Shown here piece by piece: positions 1 through 9,891 of a DNA stretch of 34,728 nucleotides. The DNA comes from Candidatus Helarchaeota ASGARD archaeon Hel_GB_B. Its GTDB lineage: Archaea; Asgardarchaeota; Lokiarchaeia; Helarchaeales; HEL-GB-B. Location: contig SUPR01000004.1 in assembly GCA_005191425.1 (NCBI GenBank), forward strand, positions 32,001-66,728, read 5' to 3'. A program made the translations under genes and the position numbers. The notes under the pieces were generated by a model that saw nothing but the letters and a program-made list of their open reading frames with translations, was not told the DNA's origin and ran no database searches. Each line of letters begins with the position of its first letter. Position 1 is the stretch's first letter.

Positions 1-2637
1 CATATTGGTCATCTCCGAAATTATTCAATAGGTGACTGTTTTGCTCGATATAAACGGATGACTGGTTATAATGTATTATATCCAATGGGATATGATAGTT
101 TCGGTCTTCCCGCGGAAAACGCAGCTATTCAACACGGAATTGATCCTGAAAAATGGACAAATGACAATATAGCTAAAATCAAAAGCCAACAAAAACGGAT
201 AGGATTAAGTTATGACTGGAAACGAGAGATATATAGTCATGATGAAAATTATTATAAATGGAATCAATGGATCTTTTTAAAAATATTTGAAAAAGGGTTA
301 GCTTACAGAAGGCGGGCATATGTCAATTGGTGTAATTCATGTAAAACAGTACTTGCTAATGAACAAGTAATTAATGGAGTTTGTTGGCGATGTTCTACCC
401 CAATAATTCAAAAATTTCTAGACCAGTGGTTTTTTAAGATCCGAAATTATGCTGACGAACTATTATACAAATTGAACGAATTAGATTGGCCTGAAAAAGT
501 TAAAATAATGCAGAGAAATTGGATAGGTCGTAGCGAAGGGACAGAAATAGAGTTTGAAATTTTAGACACTAAAGAAAAGATCAGAATATTTACTACACGC
601 GCTGATACTTTGTACGGATGTACTTTCATGGTCTTTGCACCTGAGCATCCACTGGTGGAAGAATGGGTAAAGAATACAGAATATGAAGAGCCATTTAAGA
701 AATTTTATGAAGAAACAATGCGTGAGGAAAAGTTTAAAAGAACTTCTCTAACTGTTGAAAAAAAAGGTATGTTTATAGGAAAATATGCTGTTAATCCAAT
801 TAATAACGAAAAAATTCCTGTTTATGTTGGAAATTTTGTAATTTATGAATATGGTGCAGGAGCTATTATGGCTGTACCTGCTCATGATCAGAGAGATTTT
901 GAATTTGCAAAAAAGTTCGGAATTCCTATCAAGGTAGTTATTCAACCATTTAATTATGACCTTAATGAAGAAAAAATGTCTAGGGCATATGAAGGCGATG
1001 GTTATCTTATTAATTCAAAAGAATTTAATCAAATTGAAAATAGAAAAGCAATTGAGTTAATTTCTGAAAAATTGGAAAAAATGGGAAAAGGTAAAAAAGT
1101 AATTAATTATAAATTAAGAGATTGGCTAATTTCAAGACAAAGATATTGGGGCACTCCTATCCCGATTATATATTGCGAAAAATGCGGAATAGTCCCTGTA
1201 CCTTATGAAGATTTACCTGTTAAATTGCCTAAAGATATAAAATTTACGGGATCAGGCAATCCACTGGAAACTTCCGAGCAATTTATTAAATGTAAATGCC
1301 CAAAATGCGGCAGAAATGCACGAAGAGAAACAGATACTATGGACACATTTGTGGACTCATCTTGGTATTTCTTTAGGTTCTGTGACCCAAAAAATAAAAA
1401 TGAAATTTTTGACCCGAAAATTATTGAATATTTTATGCCAGTAAATCAGTATATCGGTGGAATTGAACATGCTATACTACACTTATTATATGCTCGGTTC
1501 TTTACAAAAATTCTCCGCGATTTAGGCCTCCATAAATACGATGAACCATTTATGAAACTTGTTACTCAAGGTATGGTTAATAAAGAGCATCCATTTTGCG
1601 AACATTGTAATAAATTTCTACATTTTGGCGAATTTAAAGACGGTAAGTGCTTAAGTTGCAACAATTTATATGTTATGAAAAGCGCAAAAATGTCGAAAAG
1701 TCTCGGAAATGTAGTCGACCCAATGGTTTTAATAAAAAAATATGGTGCCGATACTGCACGATTTTTCATTCTCTACTGGGCAAATCCCAGTAAGGAAATG
1801 GAATGGTCAGATAAAGGAGTTGAATCCATATGGAAATACATCAATAAAATTTTTACTTTATTGCTGGAGAAACCTTCACAATTTCATGATAATCAAAATA
1901 TAGATGACCAATTTATTCAATTTCATCTTCATAAAACCATTCGAGATGTATCAAATAATATCGACAATTTACAGCTTCGGGATGCAGCTAATCTTTTAAT
2001 TCAATTTATTGATGAATTTAGAAATTATTCAGCAGGATCAGTAAATAAAATTATTTATAATGAATGTATTGAAAAAATAACTTTATTATTAGCACCTTTT
2101 GTTCCGCATCTTTGCGAGGAAGTCTGGGAACGCACCGGGCATTCAGGTTTTATTAGCTTAGAGAAATGGCCTGAATATAACGCACAATATATCAATGACG
2201 ACATTGAATATAAATGGAATTTGCTTCAAGATCTTATTAATGATATTAAAAAAATTTTGAAAATAATAAAAATTGAAAAAATTAAAAAAATTAAAATTAT
2301 TGTGGCAAAAGAATGGAAATTTTCATTATTTGACCTGATATCCAATGAATTACAATCTGGTACCCAACAAAAGGACTTAATGAAACGAATTATGCAAACT
2401 GAATTTCGTCAATTTGGAAAAACAGTAAATTCTATAGTTTCAAAAATAAAAAAGAACCCAAGAATTCTACCACCAGTTAAGTTAAAACACGATGATGAAT
2501 TTAACTTTTATAATTTAATAAAAGATAGGATCTCAAATAAATTTATAGCTGATGTCGAAATATTAAAAGAAAAAGATGTCTCTGATAAAAAAGCAGATCT
2601 AGCAATTCCTGGTAAACCAGTAATTCTAATTGAATAA
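1..2637 (+). CDS. leuS: Leucyl-tRNA synthetase, bacterial-type core (5' end cut by window)
   Basis: Class I synthetase that charges tRNA-Leu with leucine. The frame is open from base 1 and its first four residues are the HIGH signature, so the true start lies before the window. Next come the bacterial-type stretch around [13 protein letters not shown], a four-cysteine zinc module (CNSC...CWRC), the CP1 editing domain with its threonine-rich loop (TTRADTLYG, bases about 592-618), the WYFFRF core segment, a second CxxC pair (CEHC...CLSC) and KMSKS at about 1687-1701. The order and wording of these blocks match bacterial LeuRS, not the archaeal/eukaryotic type. The C-terminal part lacks the usual bacterial tail and ends in [11 protein letters not shown], which resembles archaeal LeuRS tails (from memory). 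It is convergent with the ribosomal operon downstream. Confidence 0.95.
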   Translation, partial: HIGHLRNYSIGDCFARYKRMTGYNVLYPMGYDSFGLPAENAAIQHGIDPEKWTNDNIAKIKSQQKRIGLSYDWKREIYSHDENYYKWNQWIFLKIFEKGLAYRRRAYVNWCNSCKTVLANEQVINGVCWRCSTPIIQKFLDQWFFKIRNYADELLYKLNELDWPEKVKIMQRNWIGRSEGTEIEFEILDTKEKIRIFTTRADTLYGCTFMVFAPEHPLVEEWVKNTEYEEPFKKFYEETMREEKFKRTSLTVEKKGMFIGKYAVNPINNEKIPVYVGNFVIYEYGAGAIMAVPAHDQRDFEFAKKFGIPIKVVIQPFNYDLNEEKMSRAYEGDGYLINSKEFNQIENRKAIELISEKLEKMGKGKKVINYKLRDWLISRQRYWGTPIPIIYCEKCGIVPVPYEDLPVKLPKDIKFTGSGNPLETSEQFIKCKCPKCGRNARRETDTMDTFVDSSWYFFRFCDPKNKNEIFDPKIIEYFMPVNQYIGGIEHAILHLLYARFFTKILRDLGLHKYDEPFMKLVTQGMVNKEHPFCEHCNKFLHFGEFKDGKCLSCNNLYVMKSAKMSKSLGNVVDPMVLIKKYGADTARFFILYWANPSKEMEWSDKGVESIWKYINKIFTLLLEKPSQFHDNQNIDDQFIQFHLHKTIRDVSNNIDNLQLRDAANLLIQFIDEFRNYSAGSVNKIIYNECIEKITLLLAPFVPHLCEEVWERTGHSGFISLEKWPEYNAQYINDDIEYKWNLLQDLINDIKKILKIIKIEKIKKIKIIVAKEWKFSLFDLISNELQSGTQQKDLMKRIMQTEFRQFGKTVNSIVSKIKKNPRILPPVKLKHDDEFNFYNLIKDRISNKFIADVEILKEKDVSDKKADLAIPGKPVILIE

Positions 2638-2876
2638 ATAGTTTTTAATTAATAACCTTTTTAAAATTAATTTAATTAAAAAAATTTTGTTGGTAAACCT
2701 ATTCTATTAAAGAATTTTTTTTGGACTGATATGTTTATCATTATAACTATTTTTGTTTAATTTATCTTGATTTTTAAAGTTTTAAAAATAAAAACAAACC
2801 TGCAGAAGCAACTAATGTCCCTATTTAGAGAAAAAACAGAAGAAGTGATGTTTTTATACTAAAAATTTTAAATTGA

Positions 2877-3182
2877 TTAACCAAATAAGGCGCCTAACCC
2901 TTGTACTTCCTCAGGTTTTTCTTCTTCTTCTTTTTTCTCTTCCTTTTTTTCTTCAGCTTTTGCTTCAGTTGTTTCTGCAGGCGTAGCCGTAGCTGTAGGG
3001 GCTGCAAGTACCGCACTTTTTATAGCTTCATCGATATTTACACCTTCTAAAGAAGCGATTACTGCTTTAATTTGAGCTTTATTTATTTGCGCTCCTGCAG
3101 CTGTTAAAATTTTTTCAATTTTATCTTCTGTTATTTCATTTCCAATTTGATGCAAAATTAAAGATGCATATATATACTCCAT
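2877..3182 (-). CDS. rpl12: Ribosomal protein P1 (archaeal L12e), stalk
   Basis: Acidic stalk protein of the large subunit. Dimers bind the P0 tail and recruit translation GTPases. The 101 residues have the family layout: a helical N-terminal dimerisation part (starting MEYIYASLILHQIG), an Ala/Pro/Thr hinge, a Lys/Glu-rich charged run and the conserved terminal GLGALFG that contacts factors. It is the last gene of the L11-L1-P0-P1 operon, 18 bases after P0. The start is fixed by a full GGAGGT eight bases upstream. Confidence 0.97.
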   Translation of the reverse strand: MEYIYASLILHQIGNEITEDKIEKILTAAGAQINKAQIKAVIASLEGVNIDEAIKSAVLAAPTATATPAETTEAKAEEKKEEKKEEEEKPEEVQGLGALFG

Positions 3183-3190
3183 AATTTTTT

Positions 3191-3196
3191 ACCTCC
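3191..3196 (-). promoter_or_regulatory. Strong Shine-Dalgarno of rpl12
   Basis: On the minus strand this reads GGAGGT, a perfect anti-SD match, eight bases before the rpl12 ATG. It is the strongest ribosome-binding site I see in the window. That fits the need to make several P1 copies per ribosome from a shared mRNA. Confidence 0.85.
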
Positions 3197-3200
3197 ATTT

Positions 3201-4265
3201 TTAACCAAACATATTACCTAAATTTATAGATGATTCATCATCTTTCTCTTTTTCGGGTTCTGAATCACCGAAAAGGCCCCCTAACCCCGGACTGGTTTCA
3301 TCCTTTTTTGTGGAATCTTTTTCAGATACCTCTTTACTGGATATTTCTGATGAGCTTTTAGATAATGAATCAACTAACTCTTTTGGTAAAGCATCGGGGT
3401 TTATTTTAATAATTTCTTTGGCGATATTTATAGCTTTAACATTTGCTATTGCTAATATTTCATTTATAAAATCTTTTATTATAATTCCTGCTTGAATTAC
3501 TAAACTGCTTGCTTGAGAATAAGCCTTTTGGATAATTGGTATTATAGTATCTGGTGTAGCATACCCAATTTGAACGGCTAGATTATGGCCACACCTTATA
3601 GCAGTGGAAATATTATTTACTATTCCCTCAAAATCAATGTTTAGATCCTCTTTTGTATAAATTTCTCCATCATACGCAGTATACAAATCTAGTCCTAATT
3701 CAATGGGACGAATATCAAGTCTTGATAATACAATAGCAAGCATAGGTGATATTACTTCACCCTTTTTGACCACTATTGCATCTTCTTGAATCCATACAGT
3801 ACCACCTTTAATACGTGTTTTCAACCCTACTTCATTAAGTTCAGTAATTACTGGGCCTGGTGAAAATCCTGTGTCTCCTTTTTCAATTAAAATGTCTATT
3901 GGTGCTATTGTCCCACTTTTAGCAGGTGCCATAGACCGGTTTTTTTCAATTTCTAATTTTAATTTAAAAGGATTTTCTTTTGTATAAACTAAGGCAGTAG
4001 AACCTTCTAGATAATCCTTCAATTTTGAGACATTTTCACGCTGGACTTCATCCAATGCAATTTTTAATAAGTTATTTTTAACAATTTTAATCCCAATCTT
4101 GCCTCTAAGGTTCTTTCTAATTTCTTGTAGCATTTTTGACCCAATTTGGGAAATATGGGCAAATCCAATTACTGGATAGTTCGTCAGAATATCTTTTATT
4201 TCTTCTACTTTTTTTATTTTATATTCCGATATTTGCTTCAATTTTTGTTCCATCATTTTGATCAT
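3201..4265 (-). CDS. rplP0: Ribosomal protein P0 (L10), stalk base
   Basis: Binds 23S rRNA and anchors the P1 dimers. The 354 residues show the L10 N-terminal domain (EIRKNLRGKIGIKIVKNNLL), the archaeal/eukaryotic insertion domain (PGPVITELNEVGL, GGTVWIQEDAIVV), the spine helices that bind P1, and an acidic tail. The tail is unusual: GLGGLFG occurs about 25 residues before the end, and a variant, NLGNMFG, ends the protein. The first ATG lies only seven bases after the rpl1 stop. A GAGGG just before it is better placed for the ATG at 4256 (residue 4), so the protein may begin MMEQKLKQ. It is cotranscribed with rpl1 and rpl12. Confidence 0.96.
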   Translation of the reverse strand: MIKMMEQKLKQISEYKIKKVEEIKDILTNYPVIGFAHISQIGSKMLQEIRKNLRGKIGIKIVKNNLLKIALDEVQRENVSKLKDYLEGSTALVYTKENPFKLKLEIEKNRSMAPAKSGTIAPIDILIEKGDTGFSPGPVITELNEVGLKTRIKGGTVWIQEDAIVVKKGEVISPMLAIVLSRLDIRPIELGLDLYTAYDGEIYTKEDLNIDFEGIVNNISTAIRCGHNLAVQIGYATPDTIIPIIQKAYSQASSLVIQAGIIIKDFINEILAIANVKAINIAKEIIKINPDALPKELVDSLSKSSSEISSKEVSEKDSTKKDETSPGLGGLFGDSEPEKEKDDESSINLGNMFG

Positions 4266-4272
4266 GCCCTCA

Positions 4273-4944
4273 TTATATTTTTACTTTAACTGAATGGCCC
4301 ATTGTTGTTTTTATAAAAATGCTTTTAATATTTTTAAGACCTTTTTCAAGATTATTTTCTAAAAATGTAATGACTGCTAAAATATTTTCTGTGATTAGAT
4401 CATCGTCCATATCTTCTTTTCCTACAGGGCAGTTAATTTGGAGTGATTTTCTCATTTTTAATCTAATTGTCTTTTTATATTTTTCTATGAGTGGTTTGAT
4501 ATTTGTGGTAGGTGGGACGATACCCGAACCTTTTGGCGGGCCTAAGGGCATTTTTCCTTGAGGTCCTAGCACAGGTCCCAAGCTTTTTGCTATTATTGGC
4601 ATTACTTCTACACTAGCTATAAAGAAATCGAATTGCTTTGCAATTTTTTTTGCTTCTTTTTTATTCTTTTGTAGTTCTAATAATGCATCCTTGTCTAAAA
4701 CAGTAAGTCCTTCTTGCCTTGCACGTAAAGCAAAATCACCACTCGTTGTACAAACGCAAATCTTAATATCCTTTCCTGGGCCATGTGGCAAGATTATTTC
4801 TGTATTTATCCTATTTTTTGGTTGTTTTAAGTCAATTTCTTTTAGATTAATTGATAAATCTAATGTTTGAACGAAATTTCCTTTATTTCGATTATTTTTT
4901 GCTTCTTTTACAGCTTTTTTGATAATATCTGAATTAACTGGCAA
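4273..4944 (-). CDS. rpl1: Ribosomal protein L1
   Basis: Builds the L1 stalk at the E-site side of the 50S subunit, and in many archaea represses its own operon by binding the mRNA. The 223 residues include the typical LPHGPGKDIKICV strand and the GPQGKMPLGPPKGSGIVPP loop of the family, and end in a beta strand (GHSVKVKI). The start is TTG: the only nearby upstream ATG in frame is followed at once by two stops. A GAGATG-like SD sits before the TTG. It is second in the operon, 34 bases after rpl11 and seven before P0. Confidence 0.95.
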   Translation of the reverse strand: MPVNSDIIKKAVKEAKNNRNKGNFVQTLDLSINLKEIDLKQPKNRINTEIILPHGPGKDIKICVCTTSGDFALRARQEGLTVLDKDALLELQKNKKEAKKIAKQFDFFIASVEVMPIIAKSLGPVLGPQGKMPLGPPKGSGIVPPTTNIKPLIEKYKKTIRLKMRKSLQINCPVGKEDMDDDLITENILAVITFLENNLEKGLKNIKSIFIKTTMGHSVKVKI

Positions 4945-4978
4945 TTATTACATCTCTTTATTTTTTTCAAATAATATT

Positions 4979-5467
4979 TTATTTTATCATTTCATCGTAT
5001 TTATTATCATTAATTTCTTTAATAATTTCTTTTGCTACTTTTCCATCAACCGTTATTCCACAAGATTGACATGTTCCAATAATAGTCTTGACTCTTTTTT
5101 TAAGATCTTTTCCGAATAAAACTTTTTCCTTCATTTTTGCAATTTCTACAATTTTTGAAAATGGAATATTACCTACTAAATCGGTGCCTGCGGCGCCACT
5201 TCCTTTTTCGGTCTCTTTTACTTCTTTAATGATCAAAGCACTTGTCGGTGGCATACCAACTTCGACTTCAAACTCCTTGGTTTCTCTATCTACAGTGATA
5301 TTTACTGGTACTTTTAACCCTTTGTATTCGCTTGTTATTTCATTAATTTTCTGGACCACTTGATATAAATTGACTCCTGTAGAACCTAAAGCAGGCCCAA
5401 TTGGTGGCCCAGCACTTGCTTTACCGCCTTCAACTAATGCCGAAACTTTTACTTTTTGTCCAGCCAT
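4979..5467 (-). CDS. rpl11: Ribosomal protein L11
   Basis: Binds the GTPase-associated centre of 23S rRNA at the stalk base. The 162 residues begin with the hallmark proline-rich N-terminal domain (GGKASAGPPIGPALGSTGVN) and continue with the RNA-binding C-terminal domain (GAAGTDLVGNIPFSKIVEIA, then TIIGTCQSCGITVDG). It is the first gene of the minus-strand operon. An AGGT-containing SD precedes the ATG. The roughly 240-base AT-rich gap upstream should hold the operon promoter, but I cannot pick one TATA box with confidence. Confidence 0.96.
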   Translation of the reverse strand: MAGQKVKVSALVEGGKASAGPPIGPALGSTGVNLYQVVQKINEITSEYKGLKVPVNITVDRETKEFEVEVGMPPTSALIIKEVKETEKGSGAAGTDLVGNIPFSKIVEIAKMKEKVLFGKDLKKRVKTIIGTCQSCGITVDGKVAKEIIKEINDNKYDEMIK

Positions 5468-5711
5468 TGTATATTAACCTGATAATTATGATTATTTTTA
5501 AATTTTTAATTTAACTAAATAATTTTGTTTAAATTTTTAATAGTAATATTTTAACTATTTTATTAGCTAAGTGGGATTAATCATTATATCAAATTTTTTA
5601 AATTTTTTCAAATTATATTCATTTAGAATCTTTTTCAAAATATTAAAATTTAATCAATAATCATAGTTTTTAATTAAAAAAATAAAATTCAGAATTATGG
5701 AGATATTAAAA

Positions 5712-6209
5712 ATGAAAATAGGAATAATATCTGATACGCATGACCATATAATTAATACGAATAAGGCTGTAGATATATTTAATTCACGAGGTGTAGAACT
5801 TGTCATTCATGCTGGCGATATAATTTCTCCCTTTATGGCTCCAAAGTCCTTCAAAAATTTAAAATGCCCGATGAAAATGGTCTATGGGAATAATGACGGC
5901 GATCTTTTATTTTTAAAACAAAAATTTAGTGAAATTGGAGTAGAAATTGAGCGTGAATTTTTAGAACTTGATCTACAAGGTAAGAAGATAATTGCTTTTC
6001 ATACCATAAATCCTACGATACTAAATGCAATGATCAAATCTGGTGTATTCTCTTTAATTATTTATGGACATACTCACGAAAAACAAATTAAAAAAGAAAA
6101 AAATACGCTAATAGTAAATCCAGGAGAATGTTGTGGTTATTTAACTGGTAATCCAACAATAGCAATAGTCGATTTAGATACTTTAACTGGAGAAATTATT
6201 GAAATTTAA
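5712..6209 (+). CDS. YfcE/MJ0936-type metallophosphodiesterase
   Basis: Small calcineurin-like phosphoesterase with a two-metal centre. The metal ligands are visible in order: DTHDH near the N terminus, HAGDI, GNNDGD, the histidine of FHTI and the terminal YGHTHEKQI. The 165 residues match the single-domain family, whose characterised members hydrolyse phosphodiesters; the natural substrate is unknown. I start at 5712 because MKIGIISDTHDH is the family N terminus and GGAGA sits nine bases before it. An ATG at 5697 overlaps that SD and would add five residues. The gene abuts, tail to tail, the methyltransferase that ends at 6210. Confidence 0.9.
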   Translation: MKIGIISDTHDHIINTNKAVDIFNSRGVELVIHAGDIISPFMAPKSFKNLKCPMKMVYGNNDGDLLFLKQKFSEIGVEIEREFLELDLQGKKIIAFHTINPTILNAMIKSGVFSLIIYGHTHEKQIKKEKNTLIVNPGECCGYLTGNPTIAIVDLDTLTGEIIEI

Positions 6210-7394
6210 TTACGGTGCGATCAATTTTGCGATGAAAAAGCCTTGACATTGGTGTTCTGTTGGTAGGAATCGTTGACATAATTTCATATCTAATCTTGAA
6301 TTAGATATTATACCCGGACTTCCTATATAAATAGGTTGATTTACTAATTTACACCCAAATTTTTTAATCATATATTCAATGTTCAATTCATTTTCTTCTA
6401 ACGTAAATGTACAAGTGCTATATACTATAGTCCCTCCAGGTCTAATATTTTTAATTGCAGATTGAATAAATTTCTTTTGATACCTTGCAAAATTTTCAAC
6501 ATCTTTTTTTGTAGTAAAGTTGGCAAGCTTTGGCCGTGTACCTAAAGCTGAACATGGCGGGTCAATTAGAATTTTATCCGCTTCATATCCTTCAAGCTTA
6601 GTTGAGTCAATCTTTTTTAATTCGATATTTTTAATACCTAATCTTTTAATATGTTCTTTGATACGATCTAACTTTTTATTCGATCTATCAATAGCAAGAA
6701 TGCGTCCTTTATTTTCCATTAATTGCGATAAATGCGTGGCTTTTCCACCTGGAGCTGCACACAAATCTATAATAAAATCATTTTTTTTAGGGCTTAAAAT
6801 TTTTGATGTAATAATTGCGGGAAGTGATTGGTCGTAAATCAATCCTTTTTGAAAAACTTTAAGGTCTTGAATTGAAATTCCTGAAAAAATAGATTCAATA
6901 TTTTTAGCTATTAATCCATGACCCATTATAGATAAATCATTTGATGATATAATTGATTTTACATTAGCAACTGGGATTAAAAAACCATTAAATTCTGAAA
7001 TGACCGTTAAAACTTCACCTTCACCAAATTTATCATATCTTTTTATTCCAGGTCTAAATAGATTTGCTCCTTGACTGATACTTTCCCCAGTAAATTTATC
7101 AACAAAAATTTTTTTCTTTAATATTTTTATTCTCTTCTTTTTAGGACTTAAATCATAATATATAATTTCAGGAATTTCTATCCCATTAGCTTGAAACTTT
7201 TTAAAATTTAGTCCTTCTTTTTTTAATAAACTTATTAATTCATTTGCATTAATTTTTAAGGTATTTACTCTAACCGTATAAAGGGGACTAGGAACGGTCA
7301 GAGATTGTAATATCTTTAAAGCATTCGTTTTATACAATCTTGAAAGTATATAAAATATATCATAATGAAATTTAGAATAATAAATTTTTTTCAA
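6210..7394 (-). CDS. PUA-domain RNA m5C methyltransferase (NSUN6/NOP2-Sun family)
   Basis: SAM-dependent RNA cytosine-C5 methyltransferase. The catalytic domain shows the SAM loop (DLCAAPGGKATHLSQ), motif IV DPPCSALGTRP and motif VI STCTFT. The two cysteines of motifs IV and VI are the release residue and the nucleophile. Before it, a segment of roughly 75 residues (EGEVLTVIS through MGHGLIAKNI) looks like a PUA RNA-binding domain placed between the N-terminal part and the methyltransferase, as in human NSUN6 and its Pyrococcus relative, which act on tRNA. The target base cannot be read from sequence. The start is TTG, 30 bases after pcm, so the two probably share a transcript. Confidence 0.9.
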   Translation of the reverse strand: MKKIYYSKFHYDIFYILSRLYKTNALKILQSLTVPSPLYTVRVNTLKINANELISLLKKEGLNFKKFQANGIEIPEIIYYDLSPKKKRIKILKKKIFVDKFTGESISQGANLFRPGIKRYDKFGEGEVLTVISEFNGFLIPVANVKSIISSNDLSIMGHGLIAKNIESIFSGISIQDLKVFQKGLIYDQSLPAIITSKILSPKKNDFIIDLCAAPGGKATHLSQLMENKGRILAIDRSNKKLDRIKEHIKRLGIKNIELKKIDSTKLEGYEADKILIDPPCSALGTRPKLANFTTKKDVENFARYQKKFIQSAIKNIRPGGTIVYSTCTFTLEENELNIEYMIKKFGCKLVNQPIYIGSPGIISNSRLDMKLCQRFLPTEHQCQGFFIAKLIAP

Positions 7395-7424
7395 TTTAGC
7401 AGACCAGTTATATATTGTTATTTT

Positions 7425-8123
7425 TTACCAACCATATTCTCCTCTCAAGGGAACGAATGCAACTCCACCCAAACTTTGTTTTTTAATATTTTTTTCATTT
7501 TTAATTACAAGAATAAGTTGTTGAAATCCATAAATTGCTCCCACAGGAATAATAAGTCTTCCACCATTCATGTCAAGTTGCTCTATTAATGGCGGTGGAA
7601 TTTTAGGCCCAGCAGCTGTGACATTAATAGCATTATATGGTGCATATTCTTCAAGTCCAAGTGTACCATCACCTTCAATTATAGTGACTCGATCAGAATA
7701 TCCTGCAGCTTCCAAATTTTTCTTCCCAAATTCTGCCACTGAATGAATTCTCTCAACAGAATAGACATGCCCCAACTTTTCTCCAGAATTCAATTTTTCT
7801 GTGGGCGCTACAATTTCCGCGCAAATAGCAGCATGATAACCACTTCCTGCTCCAATTTCTAACACTTTCGCTCCTAACCTTAAAGCGGGTTCTAAAGCTT
7901 CACACATTATAAAAGCCATATGGGGCGCGGAGATTGTTTGCCCAGAACCGATAGGTAATGGAGAATCAACATAAGCTTTATCTACCAATTCTCTTGGTAA
8001 AAACTTTTCTCTTGGTACTTTAAGAAAAGCTTTAATTACTGTAGGTGAATTTGCATAACCAGTTCGCTGATAATATCTTAATAATTCCTGTTTTCTCTTT
8101 TCTAAATCCAAATTTAACACCAA
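7425..8123 (-). CDS. pcm: Protein-L-isoaspartate O-methyltransferase
   Basis: Repairs damaged proteins by methylating L-isoaspartyl residues with SAM. The 232 residues include the family substrate loop (SPLPIGSGQTISAPHMA), the SAM motif VLEIGAGSGYHAA, the GDGTLGLEEYAPYNAI acidic segment and GGRLIIPVG. The longest frame starts at TTG 8123, but a GGTG six bases before a second TTG at 8111 makes MDLEKRKQELL an equally good N terminus. It is divergent from the DUF371 gene across about 73 bases. Confidence 0.93.
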   Translation of the reverse strand: MVLNLDLEKRKQELLRYYQRTGYANSPTVIKAFLKVPREKFLPRELVDKAYVDSPLPIGSGQTISAPHMAFIMCEALEPALRLGAKVLEIGAGSGYHAAICAEIVAPTEKLNSGEKLGHVYSVERIHSVAEFGKKNLEAAGYSDRVTIIEGDGTLGLEEYAPYNAINVTAAGPKIPPPLIEQLDMNGGRLIIPVGAIYGFQQLILVIKNEKNIKKQSLGGVAFVPLRGEYGW

Positions 8124-8196
8124 ATTTTAAAACAATTTTAACAGTAAATTTAATTGTATATTATTTGCAAATTTTTTATAAAAGATATGATAAAAT

Positions 8197-8628
8197 ATGG
8201 TAGAAAAAGTTATTGAAGAATTTTTTGTAAAAGGTCATCCAAATATTCTAGGTAAACATAAAACGACCATTGAATTTACTAAAGATAATACCCTTACTAA
8301 AAAAGGTGATTGTATAATTGGAGTTTCCAGCGAAAAAGGACTTAATGATTTTAAAAGTTCATTTAAAAAATTGGCAAAACATAAAAACTCAAGGATAATT
8401 TGTAAATTAATCTTAGATAATTATTCTGAACTAATTGAAGGCAAAGGCGCACCTAATCTAACATTTAATAATAAGGAGGACATTGTGATTAGAAAAAGTA
8501 ATTTCATTTGTGATAGGACTATTATGATTGGTGCAAATAAATCAGCTATTGATATTGACCGTAGATTAATAAAATTATTACAAAACTCGGACACAAGGAT
8601 GAAAGTTGTTTTTGAAGTAAGCTTTTAA
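8197..8628 (+). CDS. DUF371 family protein
   Basis: Archaeal conserved protein of unknown function, 143 residues. The family hallmarks are visible: GHPNILGKHKTTIEFT near the N terminus, the KKGDCIIGVSS turn and a C-terminal DRRLIKLLQ helix followed by a strand. No catalytic residues are obvious, and there is no signal or membrane segment, so it should be cytosolic. Its 3' end overlaps the trm5-like gene on the opposite strand by four bases. Confidence 0.85.
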   Translation: MVEKVIEEFFVKGHPNILGKHKTTIEFTKDNTLTKKGDCIIGVSSEKGLNDFKSSFKKLAKHKNSRIICKLILDNYSELIEGKGAPNLTFNNKEDIVIRKSNFICDRTIMIGANKSAIDIDRRLIKLLQNSDTRMKVVFEVSF

Positions 8629-9704
8629 ATGATTTTAATATCAAAAGCAAATTGCGATTTTTTAGGTGATATATCTTTAACCTTTTTATAAAAAATAGTT
8701 TCCTTTAATATCCTGTTATTTCTTTTAATTTCATCTGTTATTTTGTTTGTAATATCCGAAATTTTTTGTTCATTTGAAATAAATTGATAATAATTTATAA
8801 TCCCACCATTTTTAGAAATTAATTGGCATGCATCTTTTAAATAATTAAATGATGTTTTTGGTAAATTCATTATTACCCTATCGGCAAAATTTTTAAATTT
8901 AGTAATATTATTACTAACGTTTCCCAATATCAATTTAATAGAATGAACTTTGTTTAGAATTATATTTTTTTCAAAATAATTTATAGCATTAGGATTAATA
9001 TCAAAAGCAATAATTTCTACATCTCTTTTTTTTGCAATTTGTATAGAATAAGTACCTACTCCAGCAAACATATCTATAATTTTTTCATTATTTCTCACTT
9101 GTTTTACAACTCTTAGCCGTTCGGTGCTTAATCTAGGACTAAAATAAACCTTTTTAACATCTAACTCAAATAAACATCCATTTTCTTTATGTATAGTAAT
9201 TGGGTTATCAATCCCACCAATTAATTCTAATTTCCTTATCCTGAATTTCCCTGATACAATACTTTTTTTTGAATAAACTGTTCTTATACTTTTAAATGTT
9301 TTAATAATAGCATTTCCAATTAATTTATCATATTTTTTAATTACTTCTGGAATTTCAATTATAGCTATATTTCCAATAGTATCAAAAGATTTTGGAAGAA
9401 ATTTAATATAATTTGGATCTACTTTTTGTAATAAATAATCTCTAAAATTAGAAACTCTTTTTTTTCTTTTTTTAAAAGAATAATTTGTGATAATGAAATA
9501 AGGATCAATATCTTTAATTTGTTTTTTCTCCCTTGAAGACAAATCTCTAGTAATAGGAATTAAAATTTTATTATTAATTGTTTCAATTTTATATAATTCA
9601 TTAAATAAACCCAAACTTTTAATAACTCTCCTAATATTCTCCCCTTTTTTAATATTTGCTGTTAAACATAAAGAATTATCTAAATCTTCATTCAAGAGTT
9701 TCAA
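8625..9704 (-). CDS. trm5: Trm5-like tRNA (guanine37-N1)-methyltransferase
   Basis: Class I SAM methyltransferase expected to form m1G37 in tRNA, which prevents +1 frameshifting. The 359 residues show an N-terminal D1-like domain (LCLTANIKKGENIRRVIKSL), a linker domain with LLQKVDPNYIKFLPKSFDTI and GNIAIIEIP, the SAM motif MFAGVGTYSIQIAK and the catalytic-type NLPKTSFNYL. In characterised Trm5 this last motif is NLP with a hydrophobic fourth residue, so lysine at that place is a small deviation. The start is TTG; AGGTTGA overlaps it and may instead serve a TTG three codons later. A related wyosine-pathway enzyme cannot be fully excluded. Confidence 0.87.
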   Translation of the reverse strand: MKLLNEDLDNSLCLTANIKKGENIRRVIKSLGLFNELYKIETINNKILIPITRDLSSREKKQIKDIDPYFIITNYSFKKRKKRVSNFRDYLLQKVDPNYIKFLPKSFDTIGNIAIIEIPEVIKKYDKLIGNAIIKTFKSIRTVYSKKSIVSGKFRIRKLELIGGIDNPITIHKENGCLFELDVKKVYFSPRLSTERLRVVKQVRNNEKIIDMFAGVGTYSIQIAKKRDVEIIAFDINPNAINYFEKNIILNKVHSIKLILGNVSNNITKFKNFADRVIMNLPKTSFNYLKDACQLISKNGGIINYYQFISNEQKISDITNKITDEIKRNNRILKETIFYKKVKDISPKKSQFAFDIKII

Positions 9705-9891
9705 CCTGATAAATAACTTTTTGGTTATTAAAATTATTCTAAATCGTCATTAAATTTTTAAGAGGTCAACACAATTAAAAGATATTAATTTGTAATTTTT
9801 TTATAAAATCATAAATTTATAGATAATTTAAATTATATTTTGTCATTACACGAAACAAAGACTTTTAATTTAATTTAGACCGTGAATAAAA

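Noticed and set aside
1..2876. Bacterial contamination joined to an archaeal contig
   Set aside because: The tail of the protein looks archaeal and base composition does not change into the ribosomal operon; a misjoin cannot be fully excluded without reads.
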